Source of the DNA: Aphrophora alni
Lineage: Eukaryota; Arthropoda; Insecta; Hemiptera; Aphrophoridae
NCBI GenBank assembly: GCA_963513935.1
Contig: OY740769.1
Location: forward strand, 69,891,712-69,955,711
Direction of reading: 5' to 3'
Length of the DNA stretch: 64,000 nt
Below, in pieces: positions 11,820 through 26,560 of this stretch (positions within the stretch are counted from its first letter, which is position 1; the number at the start of each line of letters is the position of its first letter). The translations under genes and the position numbers were made by a program. The notes beneath the pieces were generated by a model. The model had not been told where the DNA came from, did no database searches, and worked only from the letters and a program-made list of their open reading frames with translations.

Positions 11820-13420
11820 AGTGAGATCATTTATTACTGGTTAATTGACATGTCAATAAAACTTCAAACCACCAAGAGAACGAATCAGTCACCAATAATT
11901 CGTCCCCATTGCCGTATATTAGTGTACTCAAGTTAGATGTTATACTATACTTATATGCAAGTTATCGTCAGAGAAATGTCGACGTAGTTTTTGAAATATT
12001 GTCTTGGAAGCAAAATTATTTTTCCCCTCATTCTTCATTTTCAACCAATTTTGTACTAATTATACTACTGCGATGGATAGATAGGAGAGTATGTTATTAA
12101 TTAGGCATTATTTTTACTATACTAGTTAAAACAGATGTACCGGTTAAAACAGATGTACCGGTTAAAACAGATGTAAAAGTTTATATTTTTTGAAATCATC
12201 CACCTCCTCTCAAACTTCCTTCAATCCCACCAAAATATAGAATATAAATCGGATAAAAACAAAAAGTTGTACTCTCAAAATGTGCTGCAAAGTTTAATTT
12301 TTATTTTATGATACGGATTTGGATTGATCAAACCACACAAGCAAGACCAACATAGACAGTCTACGAACAAGAGTTCCCACAATAGTTCTGTAGTAGTGAC
12401 ATATAAAGTATATATGTAACGAAAATTCTTAATTTTCCATAGATGGAGTTCATATTAACCACTGGAAATGAGAAGGAGTCTGACGACCTCATTGAGTACA
12501 AATAATGCGTTCGGTGAACTCCGTCACATCATCCCTTGAAATAATACTAACCTGTCCGTCGTTACCATACGTATATACATATTTATTAACTAAACAGAAG
12601 TTTATAATTTTCAATGGAGTTCTTTGTATAAATATATTATTATAAGTAATAACATAAGATGTACGATTCTTCAAATAAGAATATATTAAAATAATAATAA
12701 GAATAATAGGCATGGATATCACATCGTAGATATGAATGGATCCGAAAACTAACAACATGTAGAACAAAAATTTAATTGAATGCATACCTTTAATTTAAAA
12801 AATCAATTGTATATTATAATTTGAAACCCACACCTCAATTGATTTAGGCTACATTTACATACAATATGAAAAATGACTTTAATATTGTCACTTAGATTAT
12901 ACTGCTAAACACGGCTATTTATTCAACTTGAAATGTTGATTGTTCATAACCAACATGGAAACTATACTTGGTGTTTAATTTTTTTCATAATGTTTGTCCA
13001 TTTTTTAAATCAGGGCAAACAATCCCACTAATAAACATATATTTTTTTCTTTAATAATAGAAATACATTTAAAATTTTACCACTACCCTCACTAAGTAAC
13101 AATAAATAAATAAATTTACGTTACGTTTATTTGTAGTATCTCTTGTATTTTATATTGAATTCATTATAGTACAAACTATCTGTGTTATCTTACACAGTAT
13201 TCCGTTTATCATACACAAAGAACATATAGTTGTAGTTTTGCTCAGCACATATATTTATATTATAAAAAATTAATTAAAAAAAAAAGAAGAATGAGATATT
13301 TTGTGTAAACAAATAAAAAAAATAATAAATATGTAAATTAATGACAACCTAAATGTATTTATGCAACATAGTAATCTCGAAGAATAATGGGTATCTACGT
13401 ACAAGATTCTTAACTTGCCT
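11820..13420. repeat. Diverged direct repeat, copy 2 (partner 6,310-7,760)
   Basis: This begins about 30 bp after the preceding duplicated block. The minus strand carries a 98-codon frame (12,489-12,785) with a hydrophobic start (MHSIKFLFYMLLVFG), which could be read as a signal peptide. A good splice-donor-like CAG/GTTAGT lies near 12,552. Aligned with the other copy, the open frame is not in register, and an in-frame stop appears there, so I treat the whole block as duplicated non-coding DNA. Confidence 0.65.
12125..12175 (+). repeat. 18-bp tandem repeat, about 3 copies
   Basis: The unit GTTAAAACAGATGTACCG is repeated; the third copy is incomplete. It is absent from the homologous position in copy 1, so it is a local expansion in copy 2. 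Confidence 0.9.
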
Positions 13421-16050
13421 TTATTTATTTTTCATTCCTAGGTTAGAATAATACATCAATTTTATTGTAGAAGTTTCTTGTATATATTTCATGAGTAACC
13501 TTGCAAATAAAGTTCAATATATGCATTTTAATATTAAGTACAATAAATTTTAGTTAATTTTAGATATGCAAAATTGAATATGTTAAAATAATCAATTTAG
13601 AAAAAACATTTAATTTATATTCCTTCCTTTACATATATCGTTATTGTATTGTGTAGATAAATTATCTTTTCCCTAATTACCTAGTTAATATTTAAATGTA
13701 AGTTAGTTTCTTAATGCTACCTCCATGTACCGTATATAATCAACAAAATAATTTTCAAATATTCATTTTATAAGAAACTTATCAACCATCAATAAATGGA
13801 TAGTTATATCATCTCCTTACTGTACACTCTATTCTACGACCCATTATATTAAGTTTTTTAATGTTTAATCTTAAAATAACAACATTCAGAGATGTTCAAT
13901 GTTTAGTATACAGTTTAAAATTGCTTCGCGTGAATACAGTATTCTTAAACTTGTAAATAACCCTTAGATAACAATCGGATTAGAAAATTTGGTAATAACT
14001 TTTAAGGAAAATTACACATTTGTATAAAGTTTCAGACTAAGTTAGTGGTAGAAATAAAAGAAAAAACTTATACAAAATACATCATCCAAAATATAAAATA
14101 TTGTTACATTTAAGTCATATTAATTATAATGAAAACTTGAAAGTGAATTATAACATGAAGTGAGATAATTTTATTTATTTTTAAAAACTATTGTCATTAT
14201 AATTGTTTAATTATATTTTTAGATGTAAAAGTTGAAGTAGGCCTACAACTTTGGTTGACTCCAAGTGATTGTAAAACAAGAAGTAAAGTTAACTTTGATA
14301 TATATGATTGAGTGTTAAAGTTTTAAGAGTTGGTTGACAGTTTATTGAATCACAGGAAGCTAATCAAACATTATGGTGGAAGTTTTAGGAATATTGATTA
14401 TTATTCACTTTGAATGAGCAACACCTGTCGGAAACACAATCACTAAATAAAATAAATATAAAAACTGTCAGAATAACGGACAATATCATTTAGTCATTGA
14501 AACGTCGTCTTGTTTTAAATACAGTTTTGTGTGTGTGTTTGTGTTTTTTGGTGGTTTTATACTTTCATCACAAAAATTCATAACAGGTGTCAGTATGTTC
14601 TACCGTCTCACTGCCTAAATTTATTGCAGATATTAAATTTGCATAGACAGAATTTCTTAAAATTGGGTTTAGATATCTTTCTGGTATATATTATAAGAAT
14701 TTATAAGACCCATATGTCTAGATAAATCATCCAATCTTTTGCCAAAATGGGTAAACAACAATTTTATCCACTGTTAAGAATAAACCCAGTCCCATTTTCT
14801 TTAATTGCCTCTAACAGTTATAAATAATTTCACAGTTATAAATTTTAACAGTTATAAATAATAAGAGAAAAAACTTATTGCTCTCTAAGCTATAAAATTT
14901 GCAATTTACATGTTATTGGCATAATAAAAAAAAAATATGGCGCTGCAAAAAAAAATAGAACACCTCAAAGTTAGATTAATAATTTATAAATTGTTAACTA
15001 CATTTACAGATTAGAAAAACCAAAAAAATAAAATAAAAATTAATATGAGGCAGCTGGAACCTTGTCTGGTAAATTTAACACACAAACATCCAAGTTGGCG
15101 TTCTTTTATCTATGCAAAGTTTATACATTGCTATATAATTTTTACAATACAAAGTTATGCATTAGAGCCCAAACTTTTTGTCTCCAATATTTTTAAATTT
15201 GTAAAACAAAAGGTTGTTTCTATATGTTGTTATAGTTTTATAAATAAGAGATTAACATTAACGACTAAGACAATGAGTACTTCTACTTCGTGTCATTGAC
15301 TGCATTAACTTAGATTAACTGTAATATTTTTTACTGTTTAATTTCCAGATACAGAACTGAATATATTGTATTATCAAAATTATTCCTAGAGAGTCTATTT
15401 GTACAGTTTTTTAGATTTAATAGGTACAAAACTCTCATTTATTTTAATTTCTATACAACGTATATAATTCTATTTTTTTAAATTATTACTTAATGATGGA
15501 ATGTTTGTATTAATGTTATTGTTTGTTTGGACATTTGCCATCATTTGTGTACCAGAAACCATACACGAAGTTTCAAGAGTATAAATCAACTCCCGTTATC
15601 AAGTGCCTAACTTTGAGAACCTGGTGTTTACTACACTAGTTTAAAACTATATAATCTCCTTTCTGAAAATTTACAAAAAAAGTTCTTTAGAATATGTAGG
15701 GCATCACTTAGATGCTACCTCATAGAACATGCATTCTATTCAGTAGAGATTTACCTCAGTTAACATCTTTCTAGTGACAAGTATGTGTGGTAGATATTAT
15801 AATGTATGTATTTTATCTGTACATTCAATATTACTGTATATTTTAAGTAAATTATATGTGTATATACAATATTATATTTTAAGTATTATACATACATTTT
15901 TGTATGCGACATCTCAAATTGCAGCCTTGCTACTAGGTGTATACCAAATGAGTCAAAATATAATAAATAAATAATTGTTTCGTGTTTATTTCACTGAACA
16001 TATTTCCTTTAGTAAGAAATAATTGAGTTTTTCGTAACGACTTTACTTTA
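13421..16050. other. AT-rich DNA without recognised gene
   Basis: Several 60-85 codon open frames (for example 14,531-14,725 and 15,045-15,299, plus) look like chance frames: their content is dominated by codons expected from AT-rich DNA, and no motif is seen. No RNA gene was recognised. Confidence 0.5.
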
Positions 16051-16439
16051 TGCTCCTTAGTCTATGGACGACTAGGAAGCAGCGTGACGTCTAGTAAAAT
16101 CAACGCTAGACACTGGACTGTACTTGGCGGTAACAATCATTAAGTAAAACTATGCCATTTACGCCACGCAGCTCCCCTTTAGCTACTTTCTAAATAAAAT
16201 AATTAATGTTCGCCTGTTCGTCCTTTTGTCAGTATATTTACTGTATTAGTGTTGTCATACAAAATCTGAAAAATGAATGCCTCGATTCACTTAAACTTCC
16301 TACGTCTGATGAAATATATTTTGGTAAAAAACCTTTTCGATGAGATGTGAAAATATTTGTATAACCGTAAAACGAACTTTTTTATTGAATGTTCTTGTTT
16401 ATATACAAAATATTACATATTTATTTTGAAACTTTGCAT
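16051..16439. other. Short less AT-rich patch, unassigned
   Basis: Positions about 16,060-16,190 are GC-richer than the flanks and include a small stem GTCTAG...CTAGAC. I cannot assign it to a gene or element. The remainder is AT-rich. Confidence 0.4.
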
Positions 16440-16492
16440 TTGAATTTGATGGCGAATTGTTTGAATTTGATGGCGAATTGATTGAATTTGAC
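16440..16492 (+). repeat. 21-bp tandem repeat, 2.5 copies
   Basis: The unit TTGAATTTGATGGCGAATTG plus one variable base occurs twice, followed by a partial third copy. Confidence 0.9.
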
Positions 16493-18957
16493 CTTAGTAA
16501 TAAAACCTCCAAGCTATATAAAATAAACCCAAAATGTTAATACTCGAATCGATTCAGTTGGTTATAGAACACGAGTTTGCACGATTGAAGTATCAAGAGT
16601 TTAATATTTTTACAGCATTGATTTTCTTCTTTTAAATATTTTAATATGTTTGAGAACAATATTGATCCCTTATTTTTGGTTCAGACTGTACTATAATCCA
16701 ATGTATTAATCAGGGTAGACATGGCTTGAATTACCTCTAAAATAACAGGGATGATAAAATCAGATTAGAGCCGTTTGCAACAACAAACCAGAGATATTAG
16801 TTTGCAACAAATATCAATCTATGTTGGGGGAGTTAAAATAAAAACGGACATATTTGTGTATTGTATAAAATGTGTTTAAACTACAGTGGCTGTCTGTTCA
16901 TAATTAAATTAAATTTAAAAAAAAGTTTATTATTCCTTTACATATATATATATTTATTTATTTATTATTTATATATTTAGTTATAGATATAGTTAGCAAC
17001 ATTGTAATTTTCAATTACTTCAGAAATACAATATTATGTTTTTTTCTGCCACATAATGTGAACGAATAAACAAAAAAAAGTTGTGGAAATTCAAAGTACT
17101 AATGAACCATATCCATTATATATATTTACTAGCCCTCCAAATTAGTTTGGTATTATTGACCGATATGTTGGTATGTATATGACTTATAACAGTTTTGATT
17201 GAAATTAAAATACGATATCAATTCCCATTGTTATAAAAGCTTTAAAAGGGTTTGATTAGAAAGGAGAAAGCTAAATTACACACACAAAAATTGAAAATGT
17301 AGTTTTTGGTAGAAACACACTGTTTCTATAGCCCTCAGGAGTTCAATTCCCACAGTAAAATTAACATTGGGGGGGGGGGTGGTTTGAGGGAACCATATGT
17401 TTAAAAACAAATGACGTGTAGCATCTTATTTTAAAACTCGCAAATTAAAGGCATTGCAAACCTGATTTCGATTAATATTTCATTGACTCTTCTAGAATTC
17501 ACTAACATCGGGTTTAGTAATGTAAATTTTTCATTGAAACCCTTTATTTTGTATAGGTACAACTAAATGAAGTTTTTATCAATGTATCTATTACACGAAA
17601 TGTTATACGAGATGTTACAAGACACTGTTAATGAATAAAACACATCTGAGTAACAATAAACAATTTTTTCACTTTTGTTTTTTTTTACGTTTCAGTACTT
17701 TGCTACTGTAAAACAACTTAGCAACCATAATTGAAACATTTTCCTCTACTAGTTTTTTTCCTTTAAAATGATGATCACTCTACATGGGTTTCCATTTTTA
17801 AATTGGAGAATTAATTGGCTCCCAATAAATTTAAGGACAAATTACATTATACACTAAAAGTTAGTTTCTTTAGGCCTATTAATTAAACCATAACCCACTT
17901 TTTTTATTGTCACTAGTTTTAATTTAAAAAATAAGGCTTTGAATTTGTTTAGGGTATAACCCGGTGTAAAAAAATGGTAGTATTGATTAATATTTTCCAT
18001 AACGCATCTCCGGTCGATATTAGAAAAAAACGATTGAATCATTGCAGCCCATCATCTCAAGGATCATGAGGGTTCCATCAAAATTGGGTAAGAATAAATT
18101 CATTTCGAAAATCAAAAAACTTTCTTTTTTTTTAATCGTAGTGAAATGGATAAGTGGTAGGTTATGTTGTTTGCAAAATAATTTCAGTGGTAGTTTTCCC
18201 TTCCTTACTGAATTGTACTGATATCTGGTGTAGAATGTAGTAATCGACAGAATTCCATTTTATAATTATTTAATATAAATACGTCTCTGTTTTCCTATAG
18301 TTAATTTTCAATTTGAGTGATTCTCCAATTATCAGTTCTGTTGTTCGTTAGTCCATACAAACAATCGTGCCAAATTTTACAGATATTTGTTTGAAATCTG
18401 TCCTATTGGACTTTTTTGTAAGTATGTATGTTGTCACGTACGGACAAGACAAGAATTATTTTACTCTATTACTTAAAAAGACAAGAAACAAACATACTTG
18501 TTTTAAAATTTATGTTTGGTACTTTTACCTTTTTCTATTCCTTAGACATGTTTAACGGTATTGAAAGAGGTTTTATTATTAATTAATTATGAAGCAAAGT
18601 TCTCAAATTTGTGATATACCACAAAGCACGTACATTTTTACCATAAATCTAATAAGCACGTTAACTTCAATGAACGGTAAGTCAAAGATACTGAATAAAT
18701 AGAAATAATTATCAATCAAATCAAATAAAACTAAAAATCAATCCCTTCTCTCTCGGGGCGAAATACTAATAGAGCACTCTAATATATATTTAAAATTATA
18801 AATACTAATAATAAATTTATATTTTTATTGAAATTTGTGAATGTTTACTGTTTTTCACACATATATTAATATTTTACTTACGCATACTTATACAACTTCG
18901 CGTATTTAGAGTCGTAAAGTAATCGTAAATCAACCTTTGTTATGTGGAAACATCTAT

Positions 18958-18960
<3 letters not shown>
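16493..18960. other. AT-rich DNA without recognised gene
   Basis: It contains a G run of 11 at 17,369-17,379. The sequence just before it (AGTTCAATTCCCAC) recalls a tRNA B box, but no A box or cloverleaf can be folded around it. Short open frames at 17,854-18,042 (minus) and 18,367-18,555 (plus) look random. Confidence 0.5.

Positions 18961-19013
<53 letters not shown>
18961..19013. repeat. (AT)n microsatellite
   Basis: An alternating AT tract of about 53 bases. It creates part of a spurious minus-strand open frame. Confidence 0.95.
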
Positions 19014-19016
<3 letters not shown>

Positions 19017-22000
19017 GTTTTTTTGTTAAATGAAAACATTGTTGTTAAATAAACAATTATTCGGACGGTAACAATTATTACTCTCCTTACACTAGTGCAA
19101 AGTTTGGAACTAATGCGAATAGTTGAATAAAAAATAGTGTAAACTTTTAGTTTCAAATTTTTAGAAATCAAATTAACAATTTGTTTGTTTTCATATTTTG
19201 ACATCAACTTATGGAAAGTTAGACAAAATGAATACCAAACTATCTCTGACTAACTATTTTATAGACATACACAAGAATTTAAAAGTAAATCACGGTTTTA
19301 AACAAATAGATTTATTGTCCGATTTTAACTAAACTTTAATATATACTTTTTTTTCTTTCTTTTTTTTTCATTCTTTTTCATGGAATTGGATAAAACGACC
19401 TCAAATTCGTAAATTTATATTTTAAAAATTGAGTATCATAATTAAATGTATAATACAGATGTTTTTAATGGTATGCAGTTAGAACTTTACGTGGTTGTTC
19501 AGGATGTGACCAACGAATCAAAAAATATCAAAATGAACAGAAAATGGTATATTATACTATCTGAAAACTAGCAGCACGTCTCTAGACGTACTGTCCTCTT
19601 TGCGAGTGTGAAATTGCACGACAGCAAAACATGATTATTCAAATTGGAAACTTCCAATTCAGGTCAATTACGTGGTCAAGCCTACTATATGTAATTAGGA
19701 AAACGATTATCTAATTAATCATACATGAGTATTCGTTTCATTTATTTTCCTGACCTAAAACATGGAACCTCACCAATTCCCAAATCGGTTCACGCAATAA
19801 TAATGTATTTATATACATTATATAAAAAAATTGTGAAATAAATAAATAAAACCAAATCATCAAGTTGATACTAAACGACGAATAATTTTCAATTGAACAA
19901 ATAATTTATTTTAACGTACGAAGATATCAATTATTTTAATTTTGGAAACAATTCCTAAATTAAATTTAACAGTCACACACAAAACAGTGTATTTGTAATG
20001 AAGTAATTACGGTTAAAATCGGTTTATGGTGGCTTTTTTCGTTGTCCCTTATGTTTGAGCGAGAATGTATTCCTTGCGAAGCAATGATTTTATTTATACA
20101 CCGAAGAAAGAAAAAGTACTTCTCATAGTTTTAAATGCTATTTGTTTCTACATTACGTAAAACAACATCCCCTATTGCGCACTTGGAATCACAAAAATGT
20201 AAATCATAAAAAATTGAGTTCATGTCTCATATACAATTGTCCATTTCCGCTATTCCGTTGTTAATAAAAAAAACTGTTGGCTCAATTAAAATAGGCGTGT
20301 GTTTTATTATATAACAAGTTTTGTTGCATAAACAACAGTAACAAATTCTCGTTTGAATATTTATGTTTTTCTTATTCCATTTTTGAAATAAACTCTTCCT
20401 CTAATACTAACGAATGAGTAAAATCGTTTATTTGTACCTTTGCAACCATTACAATTATAGGAACCTTGTCAACAGGAAGTTTGTATATTTTAAAATAGAA
20501 AACATCAGCTACTTTTTTTTAAGTCTCGGTGAGGTGTTGAACATCGTTCTATGTATGCAGAAACTGTTTTATATGTATATTATTATTAGCAATAACATAT
20601 TTTTCATTATCAATCATATAGACAAATAATGCAGTGTATTTAAAGTTATGGAATGTTTTTGTAGCTACAAAGTTTTTTTGGGCTAGTAGAGGTGAACTTA
20701 CTGGATTTATATTTACGGTACATGTTTTTAACGTTGAAAGGTATGCGGGCATATTTGGACATTAAGGCATTCACACTATGCTTTGTAACCTGTAAAGGAC
20801 ACAACTAGTTCAGCTTTATGATCATATGTTCATCCAAACAGGATTGATATTATTGATTTATAGGTAGAATATTCTGACATGCTAATTACTGAGGGAGTAT
20901 CTGCACTTTAGATCAAACTGAAGAAGATAGATTTTAAGTTTGATATGCTACCATTTCAATATTATGCACCTGTGACCTGTACAAACTACATTATTTTATT
21001 TGTTATATATTTTCCCCATGTATTTTGCAAACCTGTATCATACAATTAGTTTTAATTTAAAATACTAAGCTTATTAGGTGAATATTAATCGTACTATACG
21101 TTATTTGAGTATGTATATGCCCGAAATAGTTACGCAAATTTTAAAGCTAATAATGTCTAGTGAAATCATAGTGCATTGACATTACTTTTGTAATGTAAAC
21201 CTCTATCTTAAAAAAATATCCTGATATATTCCATTGCAACATAAACTAGTTAAATATCATTTGGTAGAAAATAATTTAAAGCTTAACTATTTATAAGTAT
21301 TTTATTTCAAAACTACTGTACAATGTACAGAAATAAATGGATTTTTCAATACAATCTTTTTCGATTAATAAATTATCAGTAGGTAAAATGAACACAAAAA
21401 GAATAAATGATTAGCTTCAAAAATTTCTGAAGTTGATAGTTATGAAAATTAAAACATACAACAACTTGTAAATTCACTATGAATACCACTTAAAGGGTGT
21501 TTCCTTTTAAAAGCAAATATTGTTTAAAAATAGTGAAAATTACAAACATAGGATGAAAACATTAAGTAATACTAATATTATTCTTTGTCTTCTTCATCAT
21601 CTAAACCACAGTTGTTTGTTAGTGGCAGATGAAATTGTTTATTATACTAATTTATCGCTGAAGAGAAATCGCACGTGGAATCAAGAAGGATGGAGGAAAT
21701 TAATGGAATTGCGTTTGCATTTTTGGTTTAAGATTTAACTGTTTCCTAGGACAACATCATATTCGTCTTGAAATACTATCTTCGTTTTGGCCTTGATTTG
21801 TTCAATGTTACGAATATATGGTCTGATCTAGTTCTTTTTCTCGTCTTTGCACTGTTCAAAGTATTTCAAAACATTTAATTTTGACATACAGCTGTTCTGA
21901 AGTCACTAAAGTCATAAACTATTTTCATAGAATATGATATTTTTCTACCCAGTGGTGAGAAAAAACGTATGCCCTTGACAAAAGTACTTAATTACGATAG

Positions 22001-22784
22001 TTTATAATTCTAAGTACAGGAGAGTTAACAAAAAAACTAGGAAAAAAACACTATTTCTTTTTTGGGCCTATTGATAACATTATCCAACCACAAAACAAGA
22101 GTTTTCACTTCTCAATCAACGTCAGATGAGAAAACTGTCTATAATCTTCTTTTTGTTTTCTTCCTTGCTATGCCTCATGCTACTACTTATGTTAATTGTA
22201 AACTGACAGTCTTTGAGTAAAGACTTAAAAAATTCACAACGTGGATGTATGATTACTTTCCAAAAATCTACAAATTAAATCAATTCAACTTCTTCCCGAG
22301 GCTTTTCTGAATTTGCTTTATAAGGTACTCTAGCAACTCCAGCTTATGTGATATGACGTTTGTATGTTGGAAACCTCTGTATTAAGAACATTTATTAAAA
22401 AATGTTATGTTTTGCTCTTAATATTGATGATTTTTTGTATAGTTAATTCATTTATCATATACGTGTGGGTTCAAATGATTCAATGTGAAAATTAACAAGT
22501 GATCAACTCTGTTGTGGGAGTTGCCAAACGTTGTACTATCTAAAGAATGAGAGATGTTTTGAACCATTGAAAAAACTTATATCATTGTGTCATAATAATA
22601 ATAATAATAATTGGCTAAAATAATAAAGACAGGTATATCAATGTACTAACCACACTTTACATGAATAAAATCAGTCTAATAAATAGGTTCAGACTCTTCA
22701 ATAACTGTTCCGTAGTTAAGTTTAGTTTCTTATTACTTTTTAAAAATAATCAATGATTCAATTAACTAATTGTTGGATATGTAG
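19014..22784. other. AT-rich DNA without recognised gene
   Basis: A 72-codon plus-strand frame at 21,520-21,738 ends in a slightly less AT-rich patch but matches no family I know. A short (ATA)n tract lies near 22,592-22,612. Nothing else is supported. Confidence 0.5.
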
Positions 22785-24041
<1,257 letters not shown>

Positions 24042-24299
24042 ACCATACCTACCCAGATCATCCCCTCAAATATTATTAAAATTGGGTTGTCCAACACTAA
24101 AAATGCGAAGAAACAAGATACTATTCAATCAAACTCAAGACAAGATGATCATCAATCAACTAATGAAGAATATGATGGTGATTATGAATATTATAAGCAC
24201 TAAACTAGAATGTTTAGAGACACTTCTAACACCCTTAAAGAAGCAACCAATAAAATACAGGAAAGGTCTAACAGTCGCTTTGTGTCACCATCGATCTAA
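24042..24299 (+). pseudogene. Possible decayed coding segment, unrecognised
   Basis: One plus-strand frame reads 85 codons with a single internal TAA (24,201-24,203) and a terminal TAA (24,297-24,299). The reading is hydrophilic with an acidic/aromatic run (NEEYDGDYEYYKH) followed by a helix-like stretch (NTLKEATNKIQERSNSRF), a composition unlike random translation of AT-rich DNA. A different frame in the same place (24,082-24,315, 77 codons, Met start) has no internal stop but looks less protein-like. I do not recognise the family. It could be a broken exon or transposon scrap. Confidence 0.3.
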
Positions 24300-25669
24300 T
24301 GTAAAAATTGAATGAAAGTTCAAAAGGAAAGTCATTTTAGCGTTTCAGTAAAACCATTTTATGTTATACTTTGAAGTTAGTATTTGTTTTTGTTACCTGT
24401 TTTATTTGTTTTCCATTAGGTTTATTCTTCTAGTGTAGTTTAGTGTAGCTTTTTCTTCTTCTTTTTTTTACATAAATATTGTTATATGAAAATAGTATAA
24501 TTTTAAAATATACAATTTTTTTTAAATTAACTTTTTTGATGGTCATATGTTGATTTTTTAAAGTTTTTTTGTAATTGAAAATAGACTTGTGTTTTTAATC
24601 ATTGATTTGAATCAATTACTACATAAATTGAAATAATTAACAATATTTTATATATAAAATTTGACTCATCAATGAAAAGTTAATGTATTTACAATTTCGG
24701 ACACCCATTAAATAAGCAATATTTGTTAGAACACGTAACACATATAAGTCAGCAATAAAGTGATTTGAGAGAGTTTCTGAAGCTCTTGCATAACTTATTG
24801 CTTTGCTGTATCTACTGACATCTCTAGGGACTTAATATAAAAAAGAAATATTTGAGATGGTTGTAAAGTATAATATAAAGAGAACAACCTAATCTGGAAA
24901 CTGAACTTTTTTGTTCTCCAAACGTACTTCCATTAATATATTTAGAAATAATTATACTATGGTTTAAGTAGTCATTTTCATTGCAAATTTACAATAAATT
25001 TAGTATGGTACACACATTAGTTTGTTTTTTTAAAGAAGATTTCCTTTATTAATAACAAATAGAAAATTTGAACATTTAGAATAGATGTTGTAAAATGTTG
25101 CATAATAACGTTCTGAACGACTGAATGACTTTCACGCTTTTCAAATGATAAATAAAAACAAAAGTTACAATTACTTTAATATCTGAAGTTGAATATTAGC
25201 AATTCACATGTCGAAGGGAAAACTAGTATATACATATATAACTGGAATAATGAAATTACGTAACATACTTTTAGGTCATGTGTTTAAAATTAAGGATTAC
25301 ATTGTTGGCGCACGCGCGCGCGCGCGTGTGTGTGTGTGTTTATGAATAAGTGTTAAAGGTGTATTAACCTATATGTGAACTATAAAAAGGAATATTTTAT
25401 TCGTGTTATATAAAGTGGAATTTCATCTTAATTTTTATCATTCCTACTTTTTGTAGTTTCAGTGCCATCCTACTCATCAAAATGTCAATAATTTCATTGG
25501 TGATGAAATGTATTATACGGTTTTACAAAAAGTTGTATTTTAATATTTAAATTTTTAACATTATAAAAATGTTAGTAAATTTTAGAACTTACTAATTGCA
25601 TAAAATCAGACTAATGATATTTATATTAAACTTTCCACTTTATTAAAACAATTAATTTTACTATAAAAT
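24300..25669. other. AT-rich DNA without recognised gene
   Basis: No gene is recognised. It contains the alternating purine-pyrimidine tract listed at 25,309-25,339. Confidence 0.5.
25309..25339. repeat. (CG)n(TG)n alternating tract
   Basis: GCGCACGCGCGCGCGCGCG-type sequence runs directly into (TG)n. Alternating purine-pyrimidine tracts of this kind can adopt Z-DNA. It stands out in a region otherwise poor in CpG. Confidence 0.9.
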
Positions 25670-25849
25670 AATGGTATCAAAGCCATCAAATCCAACAAGT
25701 TTTGTTATTTCACAGATAGCCTCTACTTCACTCCAAGCTTTTGGTGCACCAAAGTTACATTATTAATAACGAAGTAACATTGCCAATCGCACTGTTCTAA
25801 TTAAAATAAATTATTTAAACCCCTCATGACATAAACCATAATTACTGTT
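25670..25849 (+). repeat. Left terminal inverted repeat of the 2.08-kb element
   Basis: This pairs with 27,567-27,745 on the opposite strand, with a few small indels. Its inner end (TACTGTT) is also where the nested 174-bp foldback begins. Confidence 0.75.
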
Positions 25850-26017
25850 CAAGTTTTACATTTCACAACTTCACTCTGAAGTGGTTTACTTGATAACTCT
25901 ATTTCTCAAATAATAACCCTACTTGATTCCTTTAGAATATTATTGAATTATTTAACAAATGGAATTATCAAGTAAACCAGTTCAAAGTAAAGTTGTGAAA
26001 TGTCAAACTTTAACAGT
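25844..26017. mobile_element. Nested foldback of 174 bp with 56-bp arms
   Basis: The left arm 25,844-25,899 (ACTGTTCAAGTTTTACATTT...) and right arm 25,962-26,017 (...AAATGTCAAACTTTAACAGT) are inverted copies with about 8 mismatches, separated by a 62-bp loop. After the right arm comes GTACCATTCATA, which resembles the sequence that follows the equivalent point in the right terminal repeat read on the complement (GTACCGGCATAC). So this foldback appears to interrupt the left repeat of the larger element. It looks like a small MITE that inserted there. Confidence 0.65.
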
Positions 26018-26158
26018 GTACCATTCATAGGGGAAAATCTTTAACAAAAAGTTTTTCGAACCAAAGGAATGGTAATGTCAAATGAAGAGATTTAGTGATT
26101 ACGATTGCCCGGCAATTTATTCAACTTCTTTTAAATTAAGTAGTTTTTTGAGTTAACC

Positions 26159-26560
<402 letters not shown>

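Noticed and set aside
12489..12785. 98-codon minus frame with a signal-peptide-like start, considered as a small secreted protein or micro-exon gene
   Set aside because: The homologous copy at about 7,016-7,243 has its open frame in a different register with stops in this one, so there is no evidence of coding constraint. It is kept only as a testable idea.
13790..13850. Possible third copy of the 28.3/47.2-kb block
   Set aside because: Only a short match (TACACTCTATTC) was seen, which is not enough to claim homology.
17330..17365. AGTTCAATTCCCAC considered as a tRNA or tRNA-derived SINE B box
   Set aside because: There is no A box at the right distance and no cloverleaf or acceptor stem.
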